Assembly (NCBI GenBank): GCA_002077045.2 | Contig: KZ111144.1 | Coordinates: 1,673,709-1,737,708 of the forward strand | From: Rachicladosporium sp. CCFEE 5018 | Lineage: Eukaryota > Ascomycota > Dothideomycetes > Cladosporiales > Cladosporiaceae | Direction of reading: 5' to 3' | Length of the DNA stretch: 64,000 bases | Shown: one piece after another, positions 11,720-22,540 of the stretch | How the letters are laid out: every line of letters starts with the position of its first letter | Numbering within the stretch: the stretch's first letter is position 1 | Notes under the pieces: model-generated | Database searches by the model: none | What the model was told of the DNA's origin: nothing | Seen by the model: only the letters and a program-made list of their open reading frames with translations | Program-made: the position numbers and the translations under genes

Positions 11720-12592
11720 TTGGCTCCGCAACTCATCGCATTCTTCACGTCCTACAACATCATCCGGAAGCCAGGGAAGGGAGCTGCTAGCATTGAACTC
11801 ACGCACTACCGTCGTCTGGGCAAAGATGAGCCCAAATTTATGGTGTTCAAATGTCCAAAGGGCTGCGGTGTTGAAAGCCAATCCCTGTACTACATCGAGA
11901 AGTTGCATGAGTGCAAACGTGCGAAAATTGTACGGCCATACGTACCTCGAAAGGTCCAGGAACAGCCCAACACAAGCGGCGCGATGCTACTACCGCAGAG
12001 TTTGACCGGGTCAAACGAGACCCTACAACAGCCTGTCGGCCTCCTCAACCCGCTACCCGTCGGTGCGTCCAAGAACGGCGTTTTCGGAGCAGACCAGTCC
12101 CCTGGTTCAGTATATTCCCAGATGCCATGCACTTTGACCGGGTCAAACGCGACCCCACAGCAGTCCTTCGGCCTGCTCAACCCACCATCCGTCGGTGCGT
12201 TCACGAGTGGCGTACTCGGAGCATACCAGTCTCCTGGCTCAGCATATTCCCCGATGCCGCAGGTGTTGAGCGTACCCGAGCAAGTCCACAGATCTGCTGA
12301 CGCCATGGGCCCCACTCATACCGGACCCATCAAGCGACCTGTTATGACTGGAGATAGTCTCAGAGTGACGGCAACCGGTGTCGATGATGGCCCACCGCGC
12401 AAACGTGTTCAGCTACCAAGGCTGGCTAGGTGCCCAATGCCAGGGTGTACGAACAGGCCATTCCGTGATCAAAGAGAGATACGCATTCATCTAAGGACAC
12501 GCAAACACGGCTTGAGCGATGAAGAGTCATCGGCCAAGGCTAGAGAGGTATGGGAGAGTGCGGAAAGCCCAGGGTGGCTCGAGGTCCCGTGA
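11720..12592 (+). CDS. C2H2 zinc-finger protein with internal duplication, unknown function
   Basis: An open frame of about 290 codons ending at 12592. The C-terminus has one C2H2-like finger (CPMPGCTNRPF ... HLRTRKH). An N-terminal Cys/His cluster (CPKGCG ... HECK) may bind metal. The middle carries two diverged copies of a ~42-residue segment beginning LTGSN and ending SPGS-Y-MP (about 12001-12125 and 12133-12256). I do not recognise a family. There is no ATG at 11720 (the codon is TTG); the first in-frame ATG is 11840, so either the protein starts there or an upstream exon is spliced in. Likely a nuclear DNA-binding protein, by inference from the finger alone. Confidence 0.55.
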   Translation: MAPQLIAFFTSYNIIRKPGKGAASIELTHYRRLGKDEPKFMVFKCPKGCGVESQSLYYIEKLHECKRAKIVRPYVPRKVQEQPNTSGAMLLPQSLTGSNETLQQPVGLLNPLPVGASKNGVFGADQSPGSVYSQMPCTLTGSNATPQQSFGLLNPPSVGAFTSGVLGAYQSPGSAYSPMPQVLSVPEQVHRSADAMGPTHTGPIKRPVMTGDSLRVTATGVDDGPPRKRVQLPRLARCPMPGCTNRPFRDQREIRIHLRTRKHGLSDEESSAKAREVWESAESPGWLEVP

Positions 12593-12946
12593 GACTTGGT
12601 TGATGGGAGACCTGCAATGGTGTTCGCATTGTTGGCATGATCGAGATTTGCTGGGACTTGGACGCCAAGTGCGTATAAGGGGTTTCACTTGCTCGCACTC
12701 CACGAGAGACTGTATACTTAGGCTTCTCGCTCGCATCATTCTATCAAGCTGCGTCGGCAAAGCTAACATTGAACTGTGCTCATTGTGACCCCGTGTTCGT
12801 GGTTCCAAATCATCTCCCACAAATGGCCACACCGCAGCGTATTGCATCGCATGTGACGATGATGCTGTGATACTGAACGAGAGACAATGGCTATCAACAG
12901 CGCAAAAGGGTATCACACGTCCTCCCAAGACAACGCTTTCTTCCAT
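12593..12946. other. Convergent intergenic region containing a duplication breakpoint
   Basis: About 97 bp next to the VHS/GAT stop (12850-12946) match the 3' flank of the second copy at 26983-27080. Similarity stops abruptly at about 12849. The rest shows nothing recognisable. Confidence 0.6.
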
Positions 12947-14562
12947 CTACACCCCTCGCAATCCACCCGTCCCAGCAACATCAACCCTCGATCTCCTGTC
13001 CGCCTTGCGCGCCTCCACCTCCCGGATCCCATACTGTGCATCGTTCCTACCAATTGTACTGTGCCCATCAATTTCAGCAACGCTCTGCCGAGCCTGTGCG
13101 CCCCACGCAGTCGCATCTCGCGGAGCATTGCTCTGCGGTACATTGCTCTGCGGCGCATTGGCTAGCGGCACATCGTTCCAAGCCGGCGTCGGACCAGCAT
13201 TATTATGCGGGCCTAAGTTGGGACCTATGGGCGACACTGGCGAAGATGGGTCGTAGAGAGATGAGGTGTAAGCGTTGTTGAGTTCCGTGGTGTTGTGTCT
13301 TGTCGTATTATTGTAGGGTGATGGTGTCGAGGCGTAGGTCTCTGGGGTTCGCGCAGGGTTGCGCGATGTCAGAGATGGAGCGTTGAAGCCTGTAGCGGCA
13401 TTCGGTGTTGCTTCGCGGTCGACTGGGTCGGCGAAGGGGTCGTTCGTGGGACCAGTCGAAGCGGGAGCATTGCTGTATGGCTGCTGTGACTGCTGTTGTG
13501 GAGGCGGGCCAGGCGGTGCTTGGTAGACCTCTTGATCACGCCCACTTCCGGTAGTTGCTGCTCCAAACCCATTCCGCGGTTGTCGCTGTGTCGGTGCCGA
13601 CGCAAACAAACTCTCCGATTGCTCATGACTAGCAGCAGGGGTGGCGAACGGCCCTGATACATCATCCACAGCATCCGGCGGCGGACTCTGATTAATGCCC
13701 AGTGCTCTTCTCGCCTCCAGCAGTACCCTCTGATACCTCGACCCCGCTAGACTCAACTGCTCATTCGTCTCGATAAGCGTCAACATGGTATCATCATCCG
13801 GCGTAGGATTATCACACCCAATGAACTGCTGCATATTCCTCTGCGCACTCTGACACCGCTCATTGAACTCCCTCGCCAGCTCACTATTCAGAATCTCCTC
13901 TTTGGGCGTCGACTGCAGCAACTGCAGCAAGATCTTCGACGTATTCTTCGCCTCCTCGACCCGACTAGCAAGCTCCTGTGGCGAAGGGAGCTGATTTTTC
14001 GTCATGAAGTCATGCTGGCTGTTATGTCTCCTAGACCGCCCTCCACCGTTCATAGTCGCGCCCTGCATCGGTCGTGCAGTATGCATAGACCCAGCCATGC
14101 CCTTTTCCTTCCTCCACATCGCGATCAGCCCCGCAACACCCTCATCGCCAATCTTATTCACCTCCAGCGCATCCAACGTCTCCCGTAGAATCTGCTGCGT
14201 ACTTCCATCCTTGCACCCCCTCAGCAATTCCTTCACAGTCTTCACGAACGGCGGATCAAAACACCTCGTGAACGTCGGGCCAGGATTGTCTGCTAAGATC
14301 CTGACCAGCATGATGGAATTGTACTGCACGGAGGGCTTGGAGCTGTACTCCTTCGCGAGGTACTTCTTGATCTGCAGCGCTGCGGCGGCGGCGGCTGCGG
14401 GCGAAGACTCAGCGGCTTCAACGATGCTGGGGAGGTGGAGGTAGTCATCATCGCGGTTGGCGTTGGGGGTGGACTCGCAGAAGAGGCGGATGCTGCGGGA
14501 GGCGTTTGCTTCGGGAGAGTCGACGGGGGGGTTCTCGAGCTGCAGGGAGTCTGAGTTGGAAC
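12850..14562 (-). repeat. Duplicated block A, copy 1 (VHS/GAT exon 2 plus 3' flank)
   Basis: Aligns without net gaps over the coding part to 25367-27080 in opposite orientation. The 5' part of the exon differs far more than the 3' part. The introns of the two copies do not align. Confidence 0.85.
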
Positions 14563-14651
14563 CTGCATACTGCTTTAGTGGGAAGGTTTGTCTGCTAATT
14601 CGCGAAGGACTCACTCCTCGTCCTATTGAGCAGGCCGGTAAAGCGCTTCAT
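12947..14651 (-). CDS. VHS/GAT-domain trafficking protein, LSB5-like (copy 1)
   Basis: Two exons, 14651-14615 (37 bp, MKRFTGLLNRTR) and 14562-12947, separated by a 52-bp intron (14563-14614). The product is about 550 residues. The N-terminal ~150 residues form a VHS superhelix (e.g. KKYLAKEYSSKPSVQYN, FVKTVKELLRGC). A GAT-like helical segment follows (QELASRVEEAKNTSK to RYQRVLLEARRAL). The C-terminal half is disordered, rich in Pro, Gln, Asn and Ser, with PPPQQQSQQ-type runs. Family knowledge: VHS plus GAT proteins such as Lsb5 and GGAs bind ubiquitin, Arf or actin regulators in endosomal and Golgi sorting. A second gene of identical length lies at 25276-26982. In this copy it is divergent from choline kinase, 600 bp apart. 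Confidence 0.82.
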
Positions 14652-15000
14652 CTTGGACATAGAGTTGCAGTCGAATCACCGATTTATGCGTGACTTCTCT
14701 AATGTGTAGCTTTATGCTCTCTCGGGTAGACTCAGGACCTCACAAGGAACGAGACCATAGGTAGCTCTCACGTGTGGAAAGCATCGTGAATGCAGGGTAT
14801 AGAGGATAACACAGGGTAGTGGAGCTTCCCCACGTGGACGTCCGCGCCACAATGAGACGGATCACCACACCTTGGCGATTGCGTGGTCAAGACCCAATGA
14901 GGTGATTACCGAATCTTTAGAGTCGCAAGATGCCGCGCAAGCATGCTACACACTCGGACAGGCTCAAGATCTACGTGCACAGGGCATTTTTTAAAAACAC
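14652..15000. other. Unique spacer between VHS/GAT and the choline kinase duplicated block
   Basis: This 5' flank of VHS/GAT copy 1 has no counterpart near copy 2. No gene seen. Similarity to copy 2 resumes at 15001. Confidence 0.55.
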
Positions 15001-16262
15001 GTTTGCCCGGCTTGGCACGTCTATCGAGGTCAAATTGACACGTGCCTGGCGATAACACCGGTGACGAGACGTTGCGGAATTAGTTGGCAGTGACATGAAG
15101 AACAGTTTTTGCGTGATACAGCATCCGTAGTACCACTCTGCCAAGTGGGAACATGCATCTGGGCGAATGAGGTACATCGCCGTAGACTGACGCATGACTG
15201 GCACTGCAAGCACTCTAGATCATTGACCCTCCCTACGCGCCTCAATCACGATGCCTCCTTCGAGTGCTTCCCCGAAGCCTGGCATACTGAAGCAAGACCC
15301 AGTCAGAGGATCAGATTGTGCATCTCCTAGCTCATATCTGGGACTGCATTATGCGGCCTCGCCAAAGACTACCCCAAAATCCGTATCGATCGACCCCAAT
15401 GCGGAGACTATCTCGCCGATGATGCTTGCAAAACCGAAGCAATCCGATGAATACTTCAGTCTTGATGGCGAGCGAGCGCCTCGCAGGCCCATGGTCAAAG
15501 GCCCAAGTTCGCATCGGCTGTCTGGGCGACCGAGTACGACCTCCCTCCAGCAGCCGGCTTCGGGTTCGCTAGATGGGGCGAGTCAAAGCGATGAGAGGGG
15601 GACGGGAGAGCATGGGTATCGTTCGAGGCATGTTGATCATGTGCTTGATGAGGTGTCTTCCTGGGTTGCGGAGGAGAAGGCGAAGCGTTCTCGGAGGAAG
15701 GAGAGGAAGCCGTCGAAGACTGATCAGAAGCAGGCTGCGCCGGCTCCTGCTACTAACGCGAACGACTCTGGATCTGACTCTGATATTGATCTAAGTCGGC
15801 TAGAGGAGATCGTGAAGCGCATCGCTGTTTCGAAGGCTTCTCGCGGTCATCGAAAGCATTCGTTACGCAGCAAGCTCTCCTCAATTTCCCTCAAGCATGG
15901 CCACAAGCGAAAGGGATCTACGGCTGGTGGATCTTCAGACACGGAGTACGTTGATGGCGATGTCCTCGTACCCTCCTGCGACGCGATCTTGGACAATTCG
16001 AAGACTGTGGCTCAGCCTGGCGGTGCATCGGATGCTTCTGATGACGATGACCTCCGACAGATAGCTTCGTATCGCGACACTGACGCTTGGGCGAGTTTCA
16101 AGTTCGAGATCGTGCGATTGACACATACGCTTCGACTCAAGGGCTGGCGCAGGGTTCCCATAGATATGAGCGGGCAGATCACGGTCGACAGGCTGAGTGG
16201 GGCGTTGACTAATGCCGTGTATGTGGTATCGCCGCCCAGCGAGCTACCTGCACGCAACGAGA
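15001..16262 (+). repeat. Duplicated block B, copy 1 (choline kinase 5' region)
   Basis: Collinear with 27102-28363 at a constant offset of 12101 bp with no net indel. It covers about 250 bp upstream of the ATG and the first 338 codons, and is cut by the N gap, so its true extent is unknown. Confidence 0.88.
15251..16262 (+). CDS. Choline/ethanolamine kinase, N-terminal part (copy 1, runs into gap)
   Basis: The first 338 codons of a choline kinase whose catalytic core is lost in the assembly gap. It is identified by near identity to the complete copy at 27352-29748. The visible part is the long fungal N-terminal extension: Ser/Lys-rich, with a basic stretch (EEKAKRSRRKERK) and an acidic Ser/Asp stretch, leading into the start of the kinase fold (WRRVPIDMSGQITVDRLSGA). 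About a dozen residues differ from copy 2, with nearly as many silent changes, which is unusual for a conserved enzyme. Whether this copy is full length cannot be told from this window. Confidence 0.82.
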
Positions 16263-16362
16263 NNNNNNNNNNNNNNNNNNNNNNNNNNNNNNNNNNNNNN
16301 NNNNNNNNNNNNNNNNNNNNNNNNNNNNNNNNNNNNNNNNNNNNNNNNNNNNNNNNNNNNNN
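16263..16362. other. Assembly gap (100 N)
   Basis: Exactly 100 N, the usual placeholder for a gap of unknown size. Choline kinase copy 1 enters it from the left and the last intron of the flavin monooxygenase enters it from the right, so both genes are incomplete here. Confidence 0.98.
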
Positions 16363-16383
16363 ACCAAATGCAATGGCACTTAC

Positions 16384-18130
16384 CGGCAAGGATCAGCCCA
16401 AACCGTGCTGCTCATGAACTCGTTCTTATGCTGTATGAAATCCTCGACCGCCTCCTTCTTCGGCGAGAACGTCTTGATGTTGTGCGTTTGCCAATGATCG
16501 ATCAGCTTGCACATGTAATCTGCCTGTAGCTCAATGGCCGACAAGACCGGTCCATTGCCGATTGGGCAATTGGGTCCCAAGAAGATGAGATAGTTCGGAA
16601 ACTCCGCTGCTGCAACGCCGAGATATGACTTGGGCTCCTTCGCCCACTCTTCTTGCAGATTCTTGCCACTTGGCGCAATGAGTGGGAAGCGAGGCTTGAA
16701 CGTCGTGTCAAATCCAGTAGCGCAGATGAGGACATCAAGGGGGTACTCGTTTCCATCGTCGCACACGCAGCCTCGCTCTGTGACTTTCTCGATCTCGCCA
16801 TAGACTACCGTAACGTTCGGCTTCGTAAGAGACTCAAGGTAGCCCACGCCAGGCGTCAGACGCCTACAGCCCACGCTCCACTTGGGAATAAGCTTCGAGA
16901 TAAGACGCTCGTCACCAATCTTCTCCGTCATTTGCTGGACAAAGTAGTCGTGGGTGTCATTGTTCACCGTCGAGCCTTTGAGGAAGAGGCCAAATTGTCC
17001 ATTGAGACCAGTCTCGATGCCTTTGCGGTATTCGAGCAGATTACCAGGCTTCGTCTCGAAATCGTTCCTCTCTTGTGGGGTAAACACATGCTGCTCAAGA
17101 CCCTGCACTGGGGACACCCAGGTGGGCTCGCGGATGAACGTCGTGACGTGCTTGACCTTCGGCTGTATCGTAGGCAGTACTTGAATGCCGGAGGAGCCGT
17201 TCCCGATCAAACCGACGTGCTTACCCGCGAGCTTCACGCTGCTGTCCCAGTTGGCTGTGTGGAGCAGAGTACCCTTGTAGTCGTGCAATCCAGGTATCGC
17301 CGGCCATCGCCAATTGTTTAGGATGCCCGAAGCGTTGATCAAGATGTCGCACGAGTCGTGTACTTCCTCCCCACTTGCGAGGTCCTTGACTTTGACGTGC
17401 CATCGACTGTCGCCATCATCCCAGACAGACTCGACTACCTGATGCCGCGTCTTCACGTACTTATGTAGCCTATACCGTTGTGCAAAGTTGTTGAAGTACT
17501 CGAAGATTTCTCCAGAGCCAGCGTAGACTGCAGACCAGTCGACTTTTGGCTCGAAGCTCCAAGTGTAGTTGTGTGCCGGTACATCGCAAGCGCAGCCTGG
17601 ATACTTGTTCTCCCACCTGTCGTAAATGTCAGCTGGGCTCGCCCTCCGAACGTCTAAAGAGTCTTCTGCTACTGCCATGTACATGATGAGTGCCCTTGCT
17701 GCATCGACTCCGCCCGCGAGAAAGTGCGCAGCATGCATGGCTCTCAAGGATACAGAGGTCGACCGCTGATTGTTGCAGTGGAGGGTGAAGACCCTCAGTC
17801 AAGGCGTCACAGCCAGGGAGAGGGCCTCTGGACTCGCAGACGAGCGGAGATACTCTCAACGTAGATTTCAGGAGACTGTTGTACGACTCACCAGGTACCT
17901 GAGACTTCCTGGTTCTTCTCGTACACCGTCAAGTCGAAGTTCTCAAAGTGGCGCTGGATCTTGTAGGCAAAGAGCAGGCCAGAAGCTCCGGCACCCACAC
18001 ATATGATCTTGACATGTCTCTCCTGGTGAATTGGACCACCTAGACGTCGCTTCGCATCGTCGTCTGCTCGGCTCTTCCGCTTGCCCAGCGTTGGTGCTCG
18101 TATGGCTTCTCGAATAGGGAAGTCTGCCAT
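16384..18130 (-). CDS. Flavin-containing, Baeyer-Villiger-type monooxygenase (3' end in gap)
   Basis: Exon 1 is 18130-17892 and exon 2 is 17616-16384. Intron 1 (17617-17891, 275 bp) is long for this genome and restores the reading GTWWENKYPGCACDVP. A second intron opens at 16383 (GTAAGT) and runs into the gap, so the last exon is missing after ADPCR. Motifs: FAD Rossmann GAGASG in exon 1, the BVMO fingerprint Y-x-G-x3-H-x3-W-D (YKGTLLHTANWD), the NADPH site GNGSSG, and a late ATGFD. Family knowledge: BVMOs insert oxygen next to ketones to give esters or lactones, using NADPH and O2. It is the first of three minus-strand genes (with AtuA-like and ACAD10-like) that may act together. Substrate unknown. 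Confidence 0.87.
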
Positions 18131-18637
18131 TGTGAAATGCCACTGCGTGCTTTAGATTCGAAGTTTAGTAGCGCAAGACTGACAAGAGCGAGGAAATATA
18201 CGATAGAAGAACGCGAGAGATGTGTGCAGACGTGCAGCACTTTTGACTTACCCTGCATCTGTTGCATCTATAGATATCTGGGCGCACGCCAGATCGCGTG
18301 AACGCGTCAATAGATGCCCGGCAGCTCCACCGAACAGTGTACGAGGTCGAGACCCGCCGAGGGCTCACAAGTAAGAAGCTATGCCGATGGCCATCCGTGT
18401 GGAGACTGGAGCGTGGAGACTGCATGCGTGGAAGACTCACCCGGGAAAGAAGAGCCAGCTTCCGCCTCTCTACGGCTCATGACTCGTGCTGGTTGTGGAT
18501 TCATCATCACTCCGCAACGACTGTTGAGAAATGCATGCCATCACGGGTAGGAAAACTCATGTTACAAAGGCTGCAAAGAGCTGGTGTTGGTGAGAGCATT
18601 AATGAAACTGTTCATCACGCTATGTGGTCGCATACCC
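18131..18637. other. Intergenic, upstream of the monooxygenase
   Basis: Promoter region of the monooxygenase and 3' flank of the AtuA-like gene. No extra gene supported. Confidence 0.5.
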
Positions 18638-20657
18638 TTACACCCTGCCTCGTCGTAGAAAGACATTCGGCACCTCAACGTGCTTAGCCCGCAAGTACTC
18701 GCACACATTCTTGCCCAGTCCGTCGTACGTACTCGATGCATTGTACGACCGATCTAAGTGATCGTGGAGCAAGAAATGTACAGCCCGGATGCCAGGGATC
18801 TCACTGTAACCGTGTCAGTCTGCCTTGGGGCGATGATGTATTGTCAGTACTTACAACCGATCCACCCCACCTCCATTGTATTCAGGACCGAGTAGTTCTT
18901 TGATCTTGGCTATGGTGAGTAGAGCTTTGAGCCAGTCATATTCGTCCTGCTGCCGTGTGAAGAAGCCGATATTTGCATCTGCTCCTTGTCAGTGTACGTA
19001 AATTGAGCAGACTTCACGCGCAACGTACCGCTCGCCTTGTCTCCAGATCGCCCCAGCACAACCCATCCCAACGGCGCCCTCGTAGTCATGCCAAAGCTCT
19101 CTAATGCCTTGGGACTCTTCGTCTCATAGCTCCATTGCCTCTCTTCTCTCTTGTACCCATACTCCTGTACAGACTTGGGCACTGCAATATCGATAGCATC
19201 GCTCGTCCACATCAACTTGACCTTGTGCTTCACCTCACTCTGCGGAAGCAGTGCAGCCCAGTACTCGTAAAACTCCTTGCCGGCACTTTGCCGAATGTCG
19301 TTCTCGATAGTAGCGCCTGGACAAGACTGCAAGAAGTTCTCCATGCACCAACGATTGAAGCCAGGGACCTCCATGCTATCTCGCACGACCAGTGAGCGGT
19401 CTTTGGTCTGGACGAACACTCGCAGATCTGCGGTAGCGACGTCTTGGTTTCGAGGATCGTCAGGCGAGTAGCCGTTGAGCGTGAAATTCAGCACATCGAA
19501 CTTCTGTGCGTTCTTACCCATGGAGTAGCGTACTTGCTTCTCAGTCCACTCAGCCTTCTGCTCCAAGTCTAGTCCGCACAGATAGTAGTGGAACTCCGCT
19601 TGCCAGCCGCCTTTCGCTGTAATACCCACTTTGGTCGTTGTTGGTGGTGCCTTGCCTTTCACACCCTCGACGTAGACTTTGTCCTTCTCGACTTGGGTCA
19701 TCTTAATGCCCTCGAGCAAGGCCACAGCGTCGGATCCGTAGTACTGCGGGCCTTGGATCTCATAAAGTAGCTGACTCGTACATGTACCGACACTGATCTC
19801 GCCACCTGTGTCGGGCTCCTTCTCCATGTAGAAGGAACCATCAGCATGGATCTCTGCAATTGGGAAGCCGATGTTTTCACAGCCGTCGAAGAGATCCTTG
19901 AAGCCGGAGTAGTAACCTCCACATACGTATGAAGAGCTATACCAGTTCGTCAGCAGACGCAATACATGCAGGTACATCGAAAGACCGACCACTCGATCAA
20001 GTGTCCTGCCATCAGCGAGCTCGCAATCGGGTCGAAGTCGCTCTCGCGGTTCCAGCCATGCCACCACATACATGCGCCCACTGTCGGCGCTGCATCAGCA
20101 ACCCGGCCACATACGATGATATCGGCTCCTTGCCGTAGTGCTTCGGCGATGCCTGCGCCACCGAGATAGCACTGCGCTGCCAGTGGCTCAAACCCCCAGT
20201 CCTTGAGCTCACCTCCGAAACATATGTTCTCAAACTTCTCACCTGCAGCCAACAGCTTATTGACAGCCTCCATAACCTCGTCCCCCTCGATCCACGCAAC
20301 TTTTAAGTCCAGTCCTTGCTGCTTCACAACTTCCACAACAGCCTTAGCCAGTTTCTCTGTGTCGCTGGCTCCAGCATTGACCGCGAGCTTGATCCCCTTC
20401 CTCTGTAGCGTCTCCAGGGCAGGCGTCAAGTTCGCCATGAAGCTAGGATCGTAGAGTCCAGCACGATCTTCGTCGCTGACGCCTTTCGACGCGAAGTCTG
20501 CCTTCGCGGCTCCGTGCCAGGACATCGTACATTCTGACATCCAGTCGCCCACTATAACGTCTACATCACAATTTGCCAGACTGGAGATCGCGCGTTGCCG
20601 GTCGGTGAAGCCACCTGGAGAGCCGGCTATGCGAACGGGCCGTTTCATGGACGGCAT
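18638..20657 (-). CDS. AtuA/DUF1446 family protein (acyclic terpene utilisation type)
   Basis: Four exons: 20657-19990, 19936-19029, 18978-18855, 18803-18638. The introns are 53, 50 and 51 bp. The product is about 621 residues. The N-terminal AtuA domain starts PVRIAGSPGGFTDR and contains VGDWMSE, VNAGASDTEKLA and VCGRVADAAPTVG. Intron 1 splits GHLIE-CSSYVCGGYYSG, a conserved block. The C-terminal domain (ANIGFFTRQQDEY ... EIPGIRAVHFLLHDHLDRS ... EYLRAKHVEVP) is found in fungal members. Family knowledge: AtuA is required for citronellol/geraniol catabolism in Pseudomonas, with uncertain chemistry; fungal homologues are largely uncharacterised. The neighbours (monooxygenase, ACAD10-like phosphotransferase) suggest a shared catabolic route, by inference. 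Confidence 0.88.
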
Positions 20658-21406
20658 TGTGGTAAGACGGCGGTGGATCAGAGTGCTCGATGTGTTGGGC
20701 CGATTGTTTCCTCTGACACGTGTAGGATCCTTGACGCTTCGACGGAGGTGGAAGGGGACAATAGATGGAGGAAGGAGAGGTGCAAGGATGGATCATTGTA
20801 GAAACGACAAAGGGACGCGACGCGTTGGAAGCAATAGATGCTCCTTCGACAGTAGAGAAATCGTCTTACCTTGGTCCGCCTGCAGTCGCCGGCGCTGCTT
20901 TGTCAACAAAAAGAGGGTCCGACACCGTGCCGACGGCCATGCGCCGAAGGTGAGATGAGTACCGGTAACGCAATACAAGCCTGGTCGACGAGACGCGCGG
21001 GGACGTCGCGCATGATCGATAACGGAAGAGGTTTGCCAGCATGGCGAAAGTGGAGGTGAGGTCCAGAGCTCCGCACTCCACATGCACCTCCGCAAAGCTC
21101 CATGGACAAAGCTTGACATGACTCGAGTGACCATGCACGTGACAGCGTGGCGACGACGTGATATCGCACTCTGCTAAAGTGTGAAGGATACTTTGCTCCC
21201 ATCACGTGCAGCTGCGATAGTGATTGTGGCACGCGTTGTGTCCAGGAGATAACAAACCTGTCGGCGCCTTCGCACCAAGATCATCACTCTCACAGAAACA
21301 GCGCCACAGCAGACGGCTGCCGTGGACAAGCCAAAGAGATCGTAGTACACGTTCCGACTTTACAAGAAGTAGAGTCGGGAGTCTGTGGTGGTCAACATTT
21401 TCTTTA
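20658..21406. other. Intergenic between AtuA-like and ACAD10-like genes
   Basis: About 750 bp with no supported gene. It holds the AtuA-like promoter and the 3' end of the phosphotransferase transcript. Confidence 0.5.
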
Positions 21407-22540
21407 CTACAGCTTCGATCTACCACTTTCAGCCTCTTTGACCTTCTTGACCATCTCAAAGGCCATCTCGGCAAAGGGCCCTCTCTCTCTACCATACGCG
21501 ACAGCTTTCTCGCTGCTAGCTTGCCTGGTCGCATATCGGGCGGCGATGCCCTGGAAGATGATCGAATCCCTGAACAGCGCAAAGCTGGTAGCCCACGTGA
21601 GCTCTCTGGCAGGTATCTTGAAACCCACTGCTTCCTCGTAATATGCAACAGCTTCTTCCTTAGTGGGGAGGCCAGGATACTGGCTAGCCGTACTCTTGCT
21701 ATGTAATGGTGGGAGGAATGCCGTATCAGCATGAATCCGTGGCCATGACGGCGTTGCTTGACTGATTGTCCAGGGCGAGACGAGGTTACAGAGATCTGTA
21801 TAGGGATGACCCACAGTTGCCATCTCCCAGTCTAGTATGCCAATCACTCGAGGCTCCGTCTTGTGAAACACCAGGTTGTCGATTTTGTAGTCACCGTGCA
21901 CCAGTGTGCTTCGATCCTGAGGCTGGCTTTCCTGAAAGAACTCCAGGAAGTCGTTGAAGTGTGGTAGCTGGCCAACTCCCTCGCCAGAGTCCTGGTCCTT
22001 TGCAGCAGCTTGTGACTCTGCCAGGCGCGTGAACGTCTTCAATTGCCTGTTATAGAACCCTGATGACCTCCCAAACGACTCTAGATCCACATCCTTCGGC
22101 CGTATACGATGTAGCTTGCCCAGCGTCGTCACAGCATCCCGCCACATCGCTTTCCGCTCTGCCTCACTGACACCAGGAAAGCATGGGTTCTCGAACATCC
22201 TGCCGTCTAGGAACTCCATCACATAAAAGCTCGTGCCGATAATGCTGTCATCTTCGCTCAGACATATCGCTCGTGGTACGGGCACGTCGGTTTTCTCCAG
22301 TGCATGGATGATTTGGAATTCGCGGTCGACCTGGTGCGCTGTCTTCGAGAGCAGCTTTCCCGGAGGCTTCTTACGAAGTACATATCGCTGCTTTGTAGCA
22401 TCTGTGACTTGATACGTAGGATTGGACTGGCCGAAGCCGAACTGCTTCAGCTCCAGTGGCGTTTTGAGCTCTGGCGCATGCTTCTCGAGATATCGTTCCA
22501 GCTTGTCCTGGTCGATGGGCTGTCGCACTGCACCTGCCAT
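21407..22540 (-). CDS. APH-fold phosphotransferase, ACAD10/11 N-terminal-domain type
   Basis: 377 residues, single exon. It has the aminoglycoside-phosphotransferase/choline-kinase-like fold: a start LKQFGFGQSNPTYQV, Lys motif YVLRKKPPGKLLSK, Brenner-type catalytic loop LVHGDYKIDNLVFH, and metal site IGILDWEMATVGHP. Family knowledge: stand-alone fungal members match the kinase domain of ACAD10/ACAD11. In ACAD10/11 this domain phosphorylates 4-hydroxyacyl-CoAs, which are then dehydrated to enter beta-oxidation. This makes a role with the adjacent AtuA-like gene and monooxygenase in breakdown of branched or hydroxylated acyl groups attractive, but that is inference. No peroxisomal PTS1 is seen (C-terminus SKL appears as ...GRSKL, which in fact fits a PTS1 tripeptide), so peroxisomal import is plausible. 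Confidence 0.85.
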   Translation of the reverse strand: MAGAVRQPIDQDKLERYLEKHAPELKTPLELKQFGFGQSNPTYQVTDATKQRYVLRKKPPGKLLSKTAHQVDREFQIIHALEKTDVPVPRAICLSEDDSIIGTSFYVMEFLDGRMFENPCFPGVSEAERKAMWRDAVTTLGKLHRIRPKDVDLESFGRSSGFYNRQLKTFTRLAESQAAAKDQDSGEGVGQLPHFNDFLEFFQESQPQDRSTLVHGDYKIDNLVFHKTEPRVIGILDWEMATVGHPYTDLCNLVSPWTISQATPSWPRIHADTAFLPPLHSKSTASQYPGLPTKEEAVAYYEEAVGFKIPARELTWATSFALFRDSIIFQGIAARYATRQASSEKAVAYGRERGPFAEMAFEMVKKVKEAESGRSKL

